The notes under the pieces: generated by a model
Database searches by the model: none
Told to the model about the DNA's origin: nothing
The model's input: the letters and a program-made list of their open reading frames with translations, nothing else
Shown: positions 8,794 to 15,911 of the stretch, piece by piece
Numbering within the stretch: position 1 is the stretch's first letter
How the letters are laid out: every line of letters starts with the position of its first letter
Origin: Paeniglutamicibacter antarcticus_C
GTDB taxonomy: Bacteria > Actinomycetota > Actinomycetes > Actinomycetales > Micrococcaceae
NCBI RefSeq assembly: GCF_039544305.1
Contig: NZ_BAABLK010000006.1
Coordinates: 1 to 64,000, forward strand
Length of the DNA: 64,000 nt
Direction of reading: 5' to 3'
Program-made: the position numbers and the translations under genes

Positions 8794-9631
8794 TTTGGTC
8801 TTTCTTTCGCGTCAGGGTGCGCCGCCTGGTGGATCGGCTGCGGGTATTACCCATGCCGGACACCAGCGCCAGCAGAACGAACATGATCAGCAGGGACAAC
8901 AGCGACACCAACACGGCGATGTATGGATCGGTTTGCGAGATCTGCAGCAACCCGGTCTGGAAGGTGTCGCGGCTCAGCAGCGAGGAGACAGTAAATTCGC
9001 CCATGACGATGGCCACTGTCAACAGTGAGGCCGAGAGCAATCCGCGGCGCAACCCGGGGATCAGGATCTTGCCGAACACCGCCGGCCATCCGGCCCCCAG
9101 GGTCCGTGCCGCCTCGCTGAGCACCCGGGCATCCATGCCCTGCAGGTCGGCAGCGATGGCCCGGTAGGCAAAGGGCAACACCAGCACGCCGTAGGCCAGG
9201 AACAACGTCCACTCCCCTGAGCCCAGTGTTCGCCCCAGTATCCGGTAGACCGGTGCGAATCCGACGACCAAGGCAATGGCAGGGATCGCGATGGGCAACA
9301 CCGTTAACAGGTCCAGCAGTCGCTGCAACTTCGGGAAGCGCAGGTGCACCCAGATGACCGTGGGGGCGAACACCCCCAGCACCAGGCCAAGCGAGAGCGC
9401 GGAGAGCACCAGGGAGTTGCCCAGCCCCCGCGTCAGGGCCCGGTACTGCCGGCTCTCCTGCAATGACCCCAGCCCGATCCAGTGCTCGAGGCCATAACCT
9501 CCGGTGGTGCTGCGCAACGTGAACTCGGCCATCGCCGCAAGGGGCAACAGGAAGAGCACCGAGATGACCAGCAGGATCGTGCGGCGGACGGCCGGGCGCG
9601 GTGGCGTTGAAACCCTGTTCACTGCTGCCAC
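8783..9631 (-). CDS. ABC importer permease (second)
   Basis: A 282-residue integral membrane protein with about six spans and the EAA-like coupling segment DARVLSEAARTLGAGWPAVF (about 170-190) that contacts the ATPase. It belongs to the PotC/FbpB-type inner-membrane permeases. The GTG at 9631 has an AGGG site; a second GTG at 9622 overlaps the preceding stop as GTGA and is a plausible alternative. It overlaps the first permease gene upstream and the ATPase gene downstream, so the three proteins are probably made at matched levels. Confidence 0.82.
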   Translation of the reverse strand: MAAVNRVSTPPRPAVRRTILLVISVLFLLPLAAMAEFTLRSTTGGYGLEHWIGLGSLQESRQYRALTRGLGNSLVLSALSLGLVLGVFAPTVIWVHLRFPKLQRLLDLLTVLPIAIPAIALVVGFAPVYRILGRTLGSGEWTLFLAYGVLVLPFAYRAIAADLQGMDARVLSEAARTLGAGWPAVFGKILIPGLRRGLLSASLLTVAIVMGEFTVSSLLSRDTFQTGLLQISQTDPYIAVLVSLLSLLIMFVLLALVSGMGNTRSRSTRRRTLTRKKDQNAT

Positions 9632-10467
9632 CGCGCTGCCCTGCGCATCAACAAGCTGTACAAGGACATGACCACTGCCATGACGACGATCATGCCCAGG
9701 GCAAGCACCCCTGCGGTGTTGGCCACCGATGCGCCCGTTTCACCGATTAGCGCTGCACGGATCTGCAGCGGAACGATCTGTGCGCCTTGGCTGATCAGTG
9801 CCGCGGCCGTGGCGTAGGAGGAGAAGGAATTGGCAAAGAGGAGTAGGAGAGCTCCGAGAAAAGATGGTGCCAGCACCGGAAAACCGACATACCGCCAGTA
9901 CTGCCATCGTGTGGCACCCAGGGTGGCGCTGGATTCGGCCCACTGCGGGCGCAGGCGTTCGATCGCCGGCAAGAAAGTGATGACCATCAAGGGAATCTGG
10001 AAATACAGGTAGGGAAGAACCAGCCCGGGCAGTTCATAGAGCCAGACGCCCTCGGCGTAGATATCCACTCCCCAGGTGTCGCGCAGCCATACACGCAGGA
10101 TGCTTTGCGCACCCATGGTTGCAATGAAGGCGAAGGCCAGCATCACGCCGCCGAATTGGGCAAGCACCGATGCGGCCGCGTCCATTGAACGACGGATTGG
10201 TCCGTCTCCCCGAACCCCGGTCAACGCCCAGCACACCAAGGCGCCGACCACCGCACCAATGACGGCGGTAACCATGCTGATGAGTGTGGAGGAACCGAAG
10301 GTGCGCCAAACGACCGGGTTTTCGTAGACGGAAAAATTTCCCCAGGTGAACCCTCCGGCGGCGTCGACAAAGCCACTGCCGACGGCCAAAAGAGTGGGAA
10401 CCACCAGAAAGGCGAAGATATAGACGGTGAAGGGGAGAAGTCCCAGCCACGAAAGCTTGCGCTTCAA
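9619..10467 (-). CDS. ABC importer permease (first)
   Basis: A 282-residue permease of the PotB/FbpB type with about six membrane spans; the first is near residues 10-30. The coupling region contains RPQWAESSATLGATRWQYW (about 173-191). Translation probably begins at TTG 10467, preceded by AAGGAG 11 nt upstream. It lies 89 bp behind the binding-protein gene, and that gap contains a strong GC-rich hairpin that could lower permease expression relative to the binding protein. It overlaps the second permease gene by 13 nt. Confidence 0.82.
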   Translation of the reverse strand: MKRKLSWLGLLPFTVYIFAFLVVPTLLAVGSGFVDAAGGFTWGNFSVYENPVVWRTFGSSTLISMVTAVIGAVVGALVCWALTGVRGDGPIRRSMDAAASVLAQFGGVMLAFAFIATMGAQSILRVWLRDTWGVDIYAEGVWLYELPGLVLPYLYFQIPLMVITFLPAIERLRPQWAESSATLGATRWQYWRYVGFPVLAPSFLGALLLLFANSFSSYATAAALISQGAQIVPLQIRAALIGETGASVANTAGVLALGMIVVMAVVMSLYSLLMRRAARWQQ

Positions 10468-10504
10468 AAAGGCAGCGCTCCTTGGAATACTCGTCGGGCT
10501 CCTA

Positions 10505-10530
10505 CGGGGCAGCCCCTAGGGCCCGCCCCG
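10505..10530 (-). terminator. GC-rich intercistronic hairpin between binding protein and permease genes
   Basis: CGGGGC (10505-10510) pairs with GCCCCG (10525-10530), and inside it GCCC (10512-10515) pairs with GGGC (10519-10522). There is no T-run, so it would act as a partial terminator or as a 3' stabilising stem that favours the upstream binding-protein mRNA. Confidence 0.5.
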
Positions 10531-10556
10531 CAGGAAGGATTTTCAATCAGCGGACC

Positions 10557-11681
10557 CTACTGGGTCAGTTCCGCCCAACGCTCACCGAGCAGCTTGTTTG
10601 CTGCTTCTGTCTCCGTTTCATTCGGCGAAACCCAATCCTCCGAGGTGGTTCCGAAGGTCGTTTTCTGCAGCAGAGCTTCGTCGACGGAACCGGATTCCTT
10701 CAACGCGTCCACGCGAACCGGAACCGAGTTGCCTTCCATGAACAGCTTCTGTGCGTCGTCGGAGAAGATCCATTCCTGCCACAAACGTGCCGCGGCCGGG
10801 TGCGGCGCGTCTGCATTGACTGCCTCGTTGTAGAAGGACACGTATGCGGCGCCCGGCAAGATGGTTGTCTTGAACTTCGGGTTTCCGGTGGCGGCGGCTT
10901 CGTTGTTGAACGACCAGTCGAAGACCACCGGGGTTTCACCCGAGGCGATGGTTGCCGGCGTTGGATCGACCGTCAGGAAGTTTCCGGCGGCCTTCAGCTT
11001 GCCCATCCAGTCGATCCCCGGGGCGAAGTCGGCAACGCTTCCGCCGGCCAATGTCGAGATGGTGCCCATGGCAGCAAAGGCTGCTCCGGCCTGTGTCGGG
11101 TCCCCGTTCAATGCCACGGCGCCCTTGTAGTCAGCTCCGAGCAACCCATCAAGGTCCTTGGGCTCGGGAACCTTGGATGAGTCGTATCCCACCGACATGA
11201 TCCCGGTGTAGTTGTTGACCCAGAGTCCGTCCGGGTGCTTGTTCCCCTCGGGAATCGAATCCCAGGTGGCCACCTTGTACGGGGCAAACTTGTCGGTGTT
11301 GGCCAGCGCTACGGCTGCCCCGAGGTCAAAGACATCCGGCGCGGTGCTCTGCCCCTTCTGGTTCACTGCAGCCTGGATCTCCTCGGCCGAGGAGGCATTG
11401 GGATTGGCGGAGTTCACGTCGATATCGTATTTGTCCTCGAACCCGGTGATGACTGCACCGTAGTTGGCCCAGTCATCCGGCAGCGCAATGACGTTCAATC
11501 CGCCTTCTTTTTGCGCTGCCGCGACCAGTTCCTCCATGCTGCCGAAGTCCATGGCGCTGGTGGCTGTCGCGGCGTCAACGCCGCCGGCCGTCTCCTTGGC
11601 CCCGGACCCCGACCCACAGGCGGCGAGTGTGGTTGATAATGCCAGCACGACTGACGCGGCCAGCAAAGAACGACGCTTCAT
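10557..11681 (-). CDS. ABC importer substrate-binding lipoprotein
   Basis: A 374-residue lipoprotein with signal MKRRSLLAASVVLALSTT and lipobox LAAC (Cys about residue 22). The mature protein has the two-lobe layout of the family-1 extracellular binding proteins (PotD/FbpA/PhnS-like): an early KEGGLNVIALP strand, a YKGAVALNGDPTQAG hinge and PVVFDWSFNN in the cleft region. No iron-ligating Tyr pair or amine-binding Asp/Trp set can be assigned safely, so the substrate is unknown. The ATG at 11681 follows GGAAGGAAC. It is the first gene of the operon and is preceded by a structured leader. Confidence 0.8.
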   Translation of the reverse strand: MKRRSLLAASVVLALSTTLAACGSGSGAKETAGGVDAATATSAMDFGSMEELVAAAQKEGGLNVIALPDDWANYGAVITGFEDKYDIDVNSANPNASSAEEIQAAVNQKGQSTAPDVFDLGAAVALANTDKFAPYKVATWDSIPEGNKHPDGLWVNNYTGIMSVGYDSSKVPEPKDLDGLLGADYKGAVALNGDPTQAGAAFAAMGTISTLAGGSVADFAPGIDWMGKLKAAGNFLTVDPTPATIASGETPVVFDWSFNNEAAATGNPKFKTTILPGAAYVSFYNEAVNADAPHPAAARLWQEWIFSDDAQKLFMEGNSVPVRVDALKESGSVDEALLQKTTFGTTSEDWVSPNETETEAANKLLGERWAELTQ

Positions 11682-11684
11682 TTA

Positions 11685-11771
11685 AGAGGTTCCTTCCCCA
11701 AAAGTCTACAAACCATTGGAGGGCGGAACTGAGGCATGTACCTTCAGCATCCGCCAAGCGGATGACCCTCT
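11685..11771 (-). promoter_or_regulatory. Structured 5' leader (three-way-junction candidate) of the ABC importer operon
   Basis: On the minus strand GAGGG (11770-11766) can pair with CCCUC (11723-11719). Inside lie a perfect 7-bp hairpin CAUCCGC-UUG-GCGGAUG (11764-11748) and a second hairpin with CUGA/UCAG arms (11747-11729). The sequence AGAGG of the outer stem can instead pair with CCUCU (11689-11685), which sits between the Shine-Dalgarno site and the start codon. This suggests a switchable leader. It does not match the TPP, purine, glycine or guanidine aptamers that I know. Confidence 0.4.
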
Positions 11772-11918
11772 GACCACACCCTACTGGCACTTAGCGACTA
11801 GTGGGAGCCTTAAAGATGAACATTTTGTTAAATGATCGAATACCGGAAATTGTCCGCGTGCGGGCAGGGGACCGACAAGTCTTCCCAGGGCACCACGGAA
11901 AACCACCGCGGGGCAGCC

Positions 11919-11965
11919 AAAAGTGCGCTCCCGGCCACGCAAGCTTCTCGGGGCCGGGAGCGCAC
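11919..11965 (-). terminator. Intrinsic terminator of the oxidoreductase gene
   Basis: A perfect 14-bp inverted repeat, GTGCGCTCCCGGCC (11923-11936) and its complement (11952-11965), with a 15-nt loop. Read on the minus strand it is followed by TTTT, fitting termination downstream of the gene ending at 12023. The rest of 11800-12022 shows no gene. Confidence 0.75.
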
Positions 11966-12022
11966 GGTGGGCTGGCCTCGGTCAGCTCCGGCGATGTTCA
12001 GGCAGGGGATGGCGGCCCCTGC

Positions 12023-12964
12023 TTAGTCGGTGAAGGAGGTCAATACGATCTTGCCTCCGGCATGGCCGGCCATGGAGTCGGTGACGGCAGCGGCAGCTTC
12101 CTGCATCGGACGGGTGGAAACCACCTTGACGGACAACGTGCCCTCCTTGACCATGACGTCCAGTCGTTCAAGGACCTTCGCGTCCGGACGCACCCAGATG
12201 TATTGCCCTCCGGCCTCGGCCACCGAACCGTCGGCGATCGAGGCATGCTTGCCGTTCTTCTTGAGCACCGCGAGGGTGTCCTCAAGCGCTTCGCCGTGGA
12301 AGTCCGCCACCGCGTCGACACCATCGGGCGCCAACACGCGGACACGCTCGATAAGACCCTCACCGTAAACCAGCGGTTCGGCACCCAGCGAGGATAGGAA
12401 TTCGTGGTTCGTTTCCGACGCGGTGGCCAAAACCCGGACACCTGCAGCCCGGGCGATCTGGATGGCCGCCTGTCCCACGCCGCCGGAGCCGTTGTGGATT
12501 AACAGCACCTGGCCGGCGGAGATATCCAGCGCGTCCAGGGTGCGTAACGCGGTCATGCCGGTCAGTGGAAGACCGGCAGCTTCTTCCCACGTCAGTTCTT
12601 CCGGCTTGTGGGCCACCATGCTTGCCGGCAAGGAGATGTATTCGGCCCAGGACCCGATACCCACGGTGTCCCGCCGGCCATAGGCATGGACCTCGTCTCC
12701 GATGCGAAATTCCGGGGTGTCGAAGCCTACGGCCTCGACGATACCGGCGACGTCCCAGCCCGGAACGGCGGGAAAGTCCACGTCCATGACCGGATCGAGG
12801 TATCCGGCCATGATCTTGTAGTCCACCGGGTTGACCGCGGCGGCCTTGATCCCGATGCGCACCATGCCCGGACCCACCTTGGGCACCGGAAGCTCGTGGA
12901 GTTCAAGGACCTCCACGCCTCCGTAGCTCGCATAGGCCATGGCCTTCATCGTGCGTTCAGTCAT
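12023..12964 (-). CDS. NADP-dependent quinone-oxidoreductase-like (MDR superfamily) enzyme
   Basis: A 313-residue medium-chain reductase. The GroES-like part has MKAMAYASYGGVEVLELHELP, AVNPVDYKIMAGY and PGWDVAGIV; the nucleotide-binding part has LLIHNGSGGVGQAAIQIARAAG, a modified GxGxxG loop. The zinc-binding cysteines of alcohol dehydrogenases are absent, so it belongs to the zinc-free quinone reductase/enoyl reductase branch. I chose ATG 12964, which has GAAGGTGG 8 nt upstream; the GTG at 12976 falls inside that site. It is monocistronic, with its own terminator, and divergent from alanine dehydrogenase. The true substrate is unknown. Confidence 0.8.
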   Translation of the reverse strand: MTERTMKAMAYASYGGVEVLELHELPVPKVGPGMVRIGIKAAAVNPVDYKIMAGYLDPVMDVDFPAVPGWDVAGIVEAVGFDTPEFRIGDEVHAYGRRDTVGIGSWAEYISLPASMVAHKPEELTWEEAAGLPLTGMTALRTLDALDISAGQVLLIHNGSGGVGQAAIQIARAAGVRVLATASETNHEFLSSLGAEPLVYGEGLIERVRVLAPDGVDAVADFHGEALEDTLAVLKKNGKHASIADGSVAEAGGQYIWVRPDAKVLERLDVMVKEGTLSVKVVSTRPMQEAAAAVTDSMAGHAGGKIVLTSFTD

Positions 12965-13163
12965 TGTGTTGCCCACCTTCGTTTCTCTGCTTGGGGTTTG
13001 CCATGGACAACAGCGGGTCCGCCGGAATTATTCACGTAGGCCGAAAAGCGCGGACCAGCGACGCATTGGCCGAGTTCCATGCCGGTTGCCGCACCCAGGG
13101 CCTAGACTCGTTTCAACCGTCCGCCAAGGGTGCGGATGCCCAACGACCAGGGAGCCAGTTCCG

Positions 13164-14282
13164 ATGATCATTGCCGTGCCCACTGAAACCAAGAACAACG
13201 AACGGCGCGTTGCCATCACCCCGGCGGGGGTTTCGGAATTCGTGGCCCACGGGCACCAAGTCATCATCCAGGCGGGCGCCGGAATCGGTTCCGGCATCGA
13301 GGACGCGCAGTACATCGAGGCCGGGGCAAGCATTGCCGAGGGCGCGGATGCCATTTGGTCCGCCGGGGAGATGGTCCTCAAGGTCAAGGAACCGATCGGT
13401 GATGAATACGGGCGCATGCGCGGGGACCAGATCCTGTTCGCCTACCTGCACCTGGCCGCGGCACCTGACTGCGCGGATGCGATCCTGGCCGCCGGCACCA
13501 CCGCCATCGCCTACGAGACGGTGCGTCGCGGTGCCACCTTGCCGCTGCTGGCGCCGATGAGCGAGGTTGCCGGACGGCTGGCCGCGCAGATCGGCGCCTA
13601 CACGCTGCAAGAGCCCATGGGCGGATCGGGCATCCTGATGGGCGGTGTCCCGGGAACCCGTCCGGCAAAGGTCGTTGTCATCGGTGGCGGGGTCGCCGGC
13701 GAGAATGCGGCAGCTGCCTCGGCCGGCATGGGCGCGGATGTAACAATCATCGACGTGAACCTGGCCCGGCTCAAGGAAATCGACACCGCCTATCACGGCC
13801 AGATCAAGACGATCGCCTCCTCCAAGCACGCGATCGGGCTGGAGGTTGCCGCCGCGGACCTGGTCATCGGCTCGGTGCTGATCCCCGGATCCACCGCCCC
13901 GAAGCTGGTGACCCTTCAGATGGTGGAAAAGATGGCACCGGGCTCGGTGCTCGTGGACATCGCCATCGACCAAGGCGGCTGCTTCGAGGGATCGCACGCC
14001 ACCACCCATGAGAATCCGACCTTCAAGGTGCACGACGCCCTGTACTACTGCGTCACCAACATGCCCGGCGCCGTCCCGCAGACCTCGACCGCCGCACTGA
14101 CCAACGCGACGCTTCCCTACGCGCTGCGCATCGCCAACCAGGGCTGGAAACAAGCAATGCGAGAAGACGAGGGGCTCGCCAACGGATTGATGGCACACTG
14201 CGGATCGGTGGCGTTCGCGCCGGTAGCCGCGGCGCTGGGACGCGAGCACGTTTCCGTCGACTCCATGCTTGCCGATTCCTAG
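13164..14282 (+). CDS. ald: Alanine dehydrogenase
   Basis: A 372-residue enzyme interconverting L-alanine and pyruvate plus ammonia with NAD. It begins MIIAVPTETKNNERRVAITP, contains the pyruvate-binding KVKEP (Lys near 75) and YLHLAA (His near 96) motifs, and the Rossmann segment VVVIGGGVAGENAA near 170. The CVTNMPGAVPQTST segment near 300 is also diagnostic. Length equals the family norm. The ATG at 13164 is preceded by CAGGGAG; an in-frame open stretch back to 12939 lacks a usable start signal. The long antisense frame 13113-14249 is a shadow. Regulation is not visible here; in other actinobacteria Lrp/AldR-type regulators act on ald. Confidence 0.95.
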   Translation: MIIAVPTETKNNERRVAITPAGVSEFVAHGHQVIIQAGAGIGSGIEDAQYIEAGASIAEGADAIWSAGEMVLKVKEPIGDEYGRMRGDQILFAYLHLAAAPDCADAILAAGTTAIAYETVRRGATLPLLAPMSEVAGRLAAQIGAYTLQEPMGGSGILMGGVPGTRPAKVVVIGGGVAGENAAAASAGMGADVTIIDVNLARLKEIDTAYHGQIKTIASSKHAIGLEVAAADLVIGSVLIPGSTAPKLVTLQMVEKMAPGSVLVDIAIDQGGCFEGSHATTHENPTFKVHDALYYCVTNMPGAVPQTSTAALTNATLPYALRIANQGWKQAMREDEGLANGLMAHCGSVAFAPVAAALGREHVSVDSMLADS

Positions 14283-14303
14283 GAAACAGGCCGCCGCGCC
14301 CGC

Positions 14304-14705
14304 CTAGTCGGTCGAATCGAGGTAGTACCAGCGGCCATCGGTGCGCTGGAAGCGGCTGACCTCGTGTTGGGTCTCGGAGTGGCCCAGCAGCCTGTAGCGT
14401 GCCTCGAACTCGACGATCCCGGTCATGTCGAAGGGTCCGCCGGCTACGGTGCGGATGATCTCCAGGTTGCGCCACACCACCGCATCGTCAAGCGCCAGCT
14501 CCACGGGGCGGGTCTGCGGGTGCCAGCTAGCCAGCAGGTAGTCGGGCAGGTGCATCGCAAAGGCGCTGAAGCGCGATCGCATTAGCGCCTCGGCGGTGCC
14601 GGGCCATGGCCCTGCATCCGGGGCCTTGAACCCCCGGTGATATCTGCCACAGCAGGATTCGTAGGATACCCCCGAATTGCACGGGCATCGCGTCTCTTTT
14701 TCCAT
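14304..14705 (-). CDS. YchJ/UPF0225 family protein with SEC-C metal-binding motif
   Basis: A 133-residue protein beginning RCPCNSGVSYESCCGRYH, a SEC-C-type zinc site (C-x-C ... C-C/H) at residues 7-23. The rest (ALMRSRFSAFAMHLPDYLLASWHP, then a beta-rich NTF2-like half ending WYYLDSTD) matches UPF0225 proteins. Function is not established for the family; the SEC-C motif binds zinc and often mediates protein contacts. It converges on ald with 21 bp between stops. Confidence 0.85.
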   Translation of the reverse strand: MEKETRCPCNSGVSYESCCGRYHRGFKAPDAGPWPGTAEALMRSRFSAFAMHLPDYLLASWHPQTRPVELALDDAVVWRNLEIIRTVAGGPFDMTGIVEFEARYRLLGHSETQHEVSRFQRTDGRWYYLDSTD

Positions 14706-14904
14706 TGAACAAGCTTAAGGGCAGTGGATCGCGCGAAATACCGTCCCTTGTGTGACCACCCGCGGTCCGGAAACCTGGCACGAAATCAGCGGAACGGCAT
14801 CAGGCCGCTAGACTGGAGGCGCAAGCTCGCGGAGCGCCCCCACCCTGGCGTGAGACGGCACCTCCGCAGGCGATTAACCACCCCTCGCGCACAGGAGAAC
14901 CCGG

Positions 14905-15156
14905 ATGCCCCGGATCGTTGTTGATGTTATGCCCAAGCCTGAAATCCTTGACCCGCAGGGCAAGGCAATCGTTGGCGCACTTCCCCGTCTTGGCTTCACC
15001 GCCTTCAGCCAGGTCCGTCAGGGCAAGCGCTTTGAACTGAGCGTCGAGGGCGAGGTCACCGAGGAGGTCTTGGCCCAGGCGCGCACCGCCGCAGAGACGC
15101 TGCTCTCCAACCCGGTCATCGAAGACGTTGTCAACGTTCAGGTTGTCGCAGACTAA
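14905..15156 (+). CDS. purS: Phosphoribosylformylglycinamidine synthase subunit PurS
   Basis: An 83-residue protein beginning MPRIVVDVMPKPEILDPQGKA, the typical PurS start, with FSQVRQGKRFEL and NPVIEDVVN later. PurS bridges PurL and PurQ in the split FGAM synthase complex of purine biosynthesis. ACAGGAG lies just upstream of the ATG. Its TAA stop overlaps the purQ ATG by one base (TAATG). It is the first gene of a purSQL operon; the 199-bp space behind the divergent UPF0225 gene probably holds the promoter. Confidence 0.95.
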   Translation: MPRIVVDVMPKPEILDPQGKAIVGALPRLGFTAFSQVRQGKRFELSVEGEVTEEVLAQARTAAETLLSNPVIEDVVNVQVVAD

Positions 15157-15911
15157 TGAGCGCAACCGAACTTCCCTTGATCGGCGACTACTCAACGCCC
15201 GACACACCGCTGTCCGGCGCCCGCATCGGCGTCGTGACCTTCCCTGGCACCCTTGACGACCGCGACGCAGCCCGCGCCATCCGTGTTGCCGGCGCCGAGG
15301 CAGTGTCCCTGTGGCACGCCGACCACGACTTGGGCGGCGTCGACGCCGTCGTCATCCCCGGTGGCTTCTCCTACGGGGACTATCTGCGCGCCGGCGCCAT
15401 CGCCCGCTTCGCCCCGATGATGTCCAACATCATCGACGCGGCAAGCTCGAGCGCCAAGCTGCCCGTGCTGGGCATCTGCAACGGTTTCCAGATCCTCACC
15501 GAGTCGCACCTTTTGCCCGGCTCCATGGTGAAGAACGACCACCTGAAGTTCCTCTGCCGCGACCAGGTGTTGCGCGTGGAAAACAACGCAACGGCCTGGA
15601 CCAACAAGTACGGCTTGGGTGAGGAAATCACCATCGTGCTAAAGAACCAGGACGGCCAGTACGTGGCCGACGAAAAGACCCTCCACGCCCTTGAGGCCGA
15701 GGGCCGCGTGGCGTTTAGCTACGTTGGCTGGAACCCGAACGGTTCCCGGCGAAACATCGCAGGCATCACCAATGCCGCGGGCAACGTGGTGGGCTTGATG
15801 CCGCACCCGGAGCACGCAGTGGAGGCCGGCTACGGCCCCGACCACACCGGAACCGACGGACTGGGGTTCTTCACCTCCGTTTTGACCCATCTTGTTGGAG
15901 GCCAGAAGTGA
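15156..15911 (+). CDS. purQ: Phosphoribosylformylglycinamidine synthase glutaminase subunit PurQ
   Basis: A 251-residue class I glutamine amidotransferase supplying ammonia to PurL. The nucleophile Cys is in LGICNGFQIL (about residue 108) and the catalytic His/Glu in MPHPEHAVE near residue 214. VVIPGGFSYGDYLRAGAIAR is characteristic of PurQ. The N-terminus carries about 20 extra residues before GARIGVVTFPG, so a slightly shorter true start is possible. It overlaps purS by 1 nt and purL by 4 nt (GTGA), indicating translational coupling. Confidence 0.95.
   Translation: MSATELPLIGDYSTPDTPLSGARIGVVTFPGTLDDRDAARAIRVAGAEAVSLWHADHDLGGVDAVVIPGGFSYGDYLRAGAIARFAPMMSNIIDAASSSAKLPVLGICNGFQILTESHLLPGSMVKNDHLKFLCRDQVLRVENNATAWTNKYGLGEEITIVLKNQDGQYVADEKTLHALEAEGRVAFSYVGWNPNGSRRNIAGITNAAGNVVGLMPHPEHAVEAGYGPDHTGTDGLGFFTSVLTHLVGGQK

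Noticed and set aside
11719..11771. TPP riboswitch in front of the ABC importer
   Set aside because: Only a vague CUGA/GUAC resemblance; the conserved CUGAGA and CUGAUC elements are absent. Kept as an unclassified structured leader.
13113..14249. 378-codon minus-strand frame opposite ald
   Set aside because: Shadow of alanine dehydrogenase codon bias.
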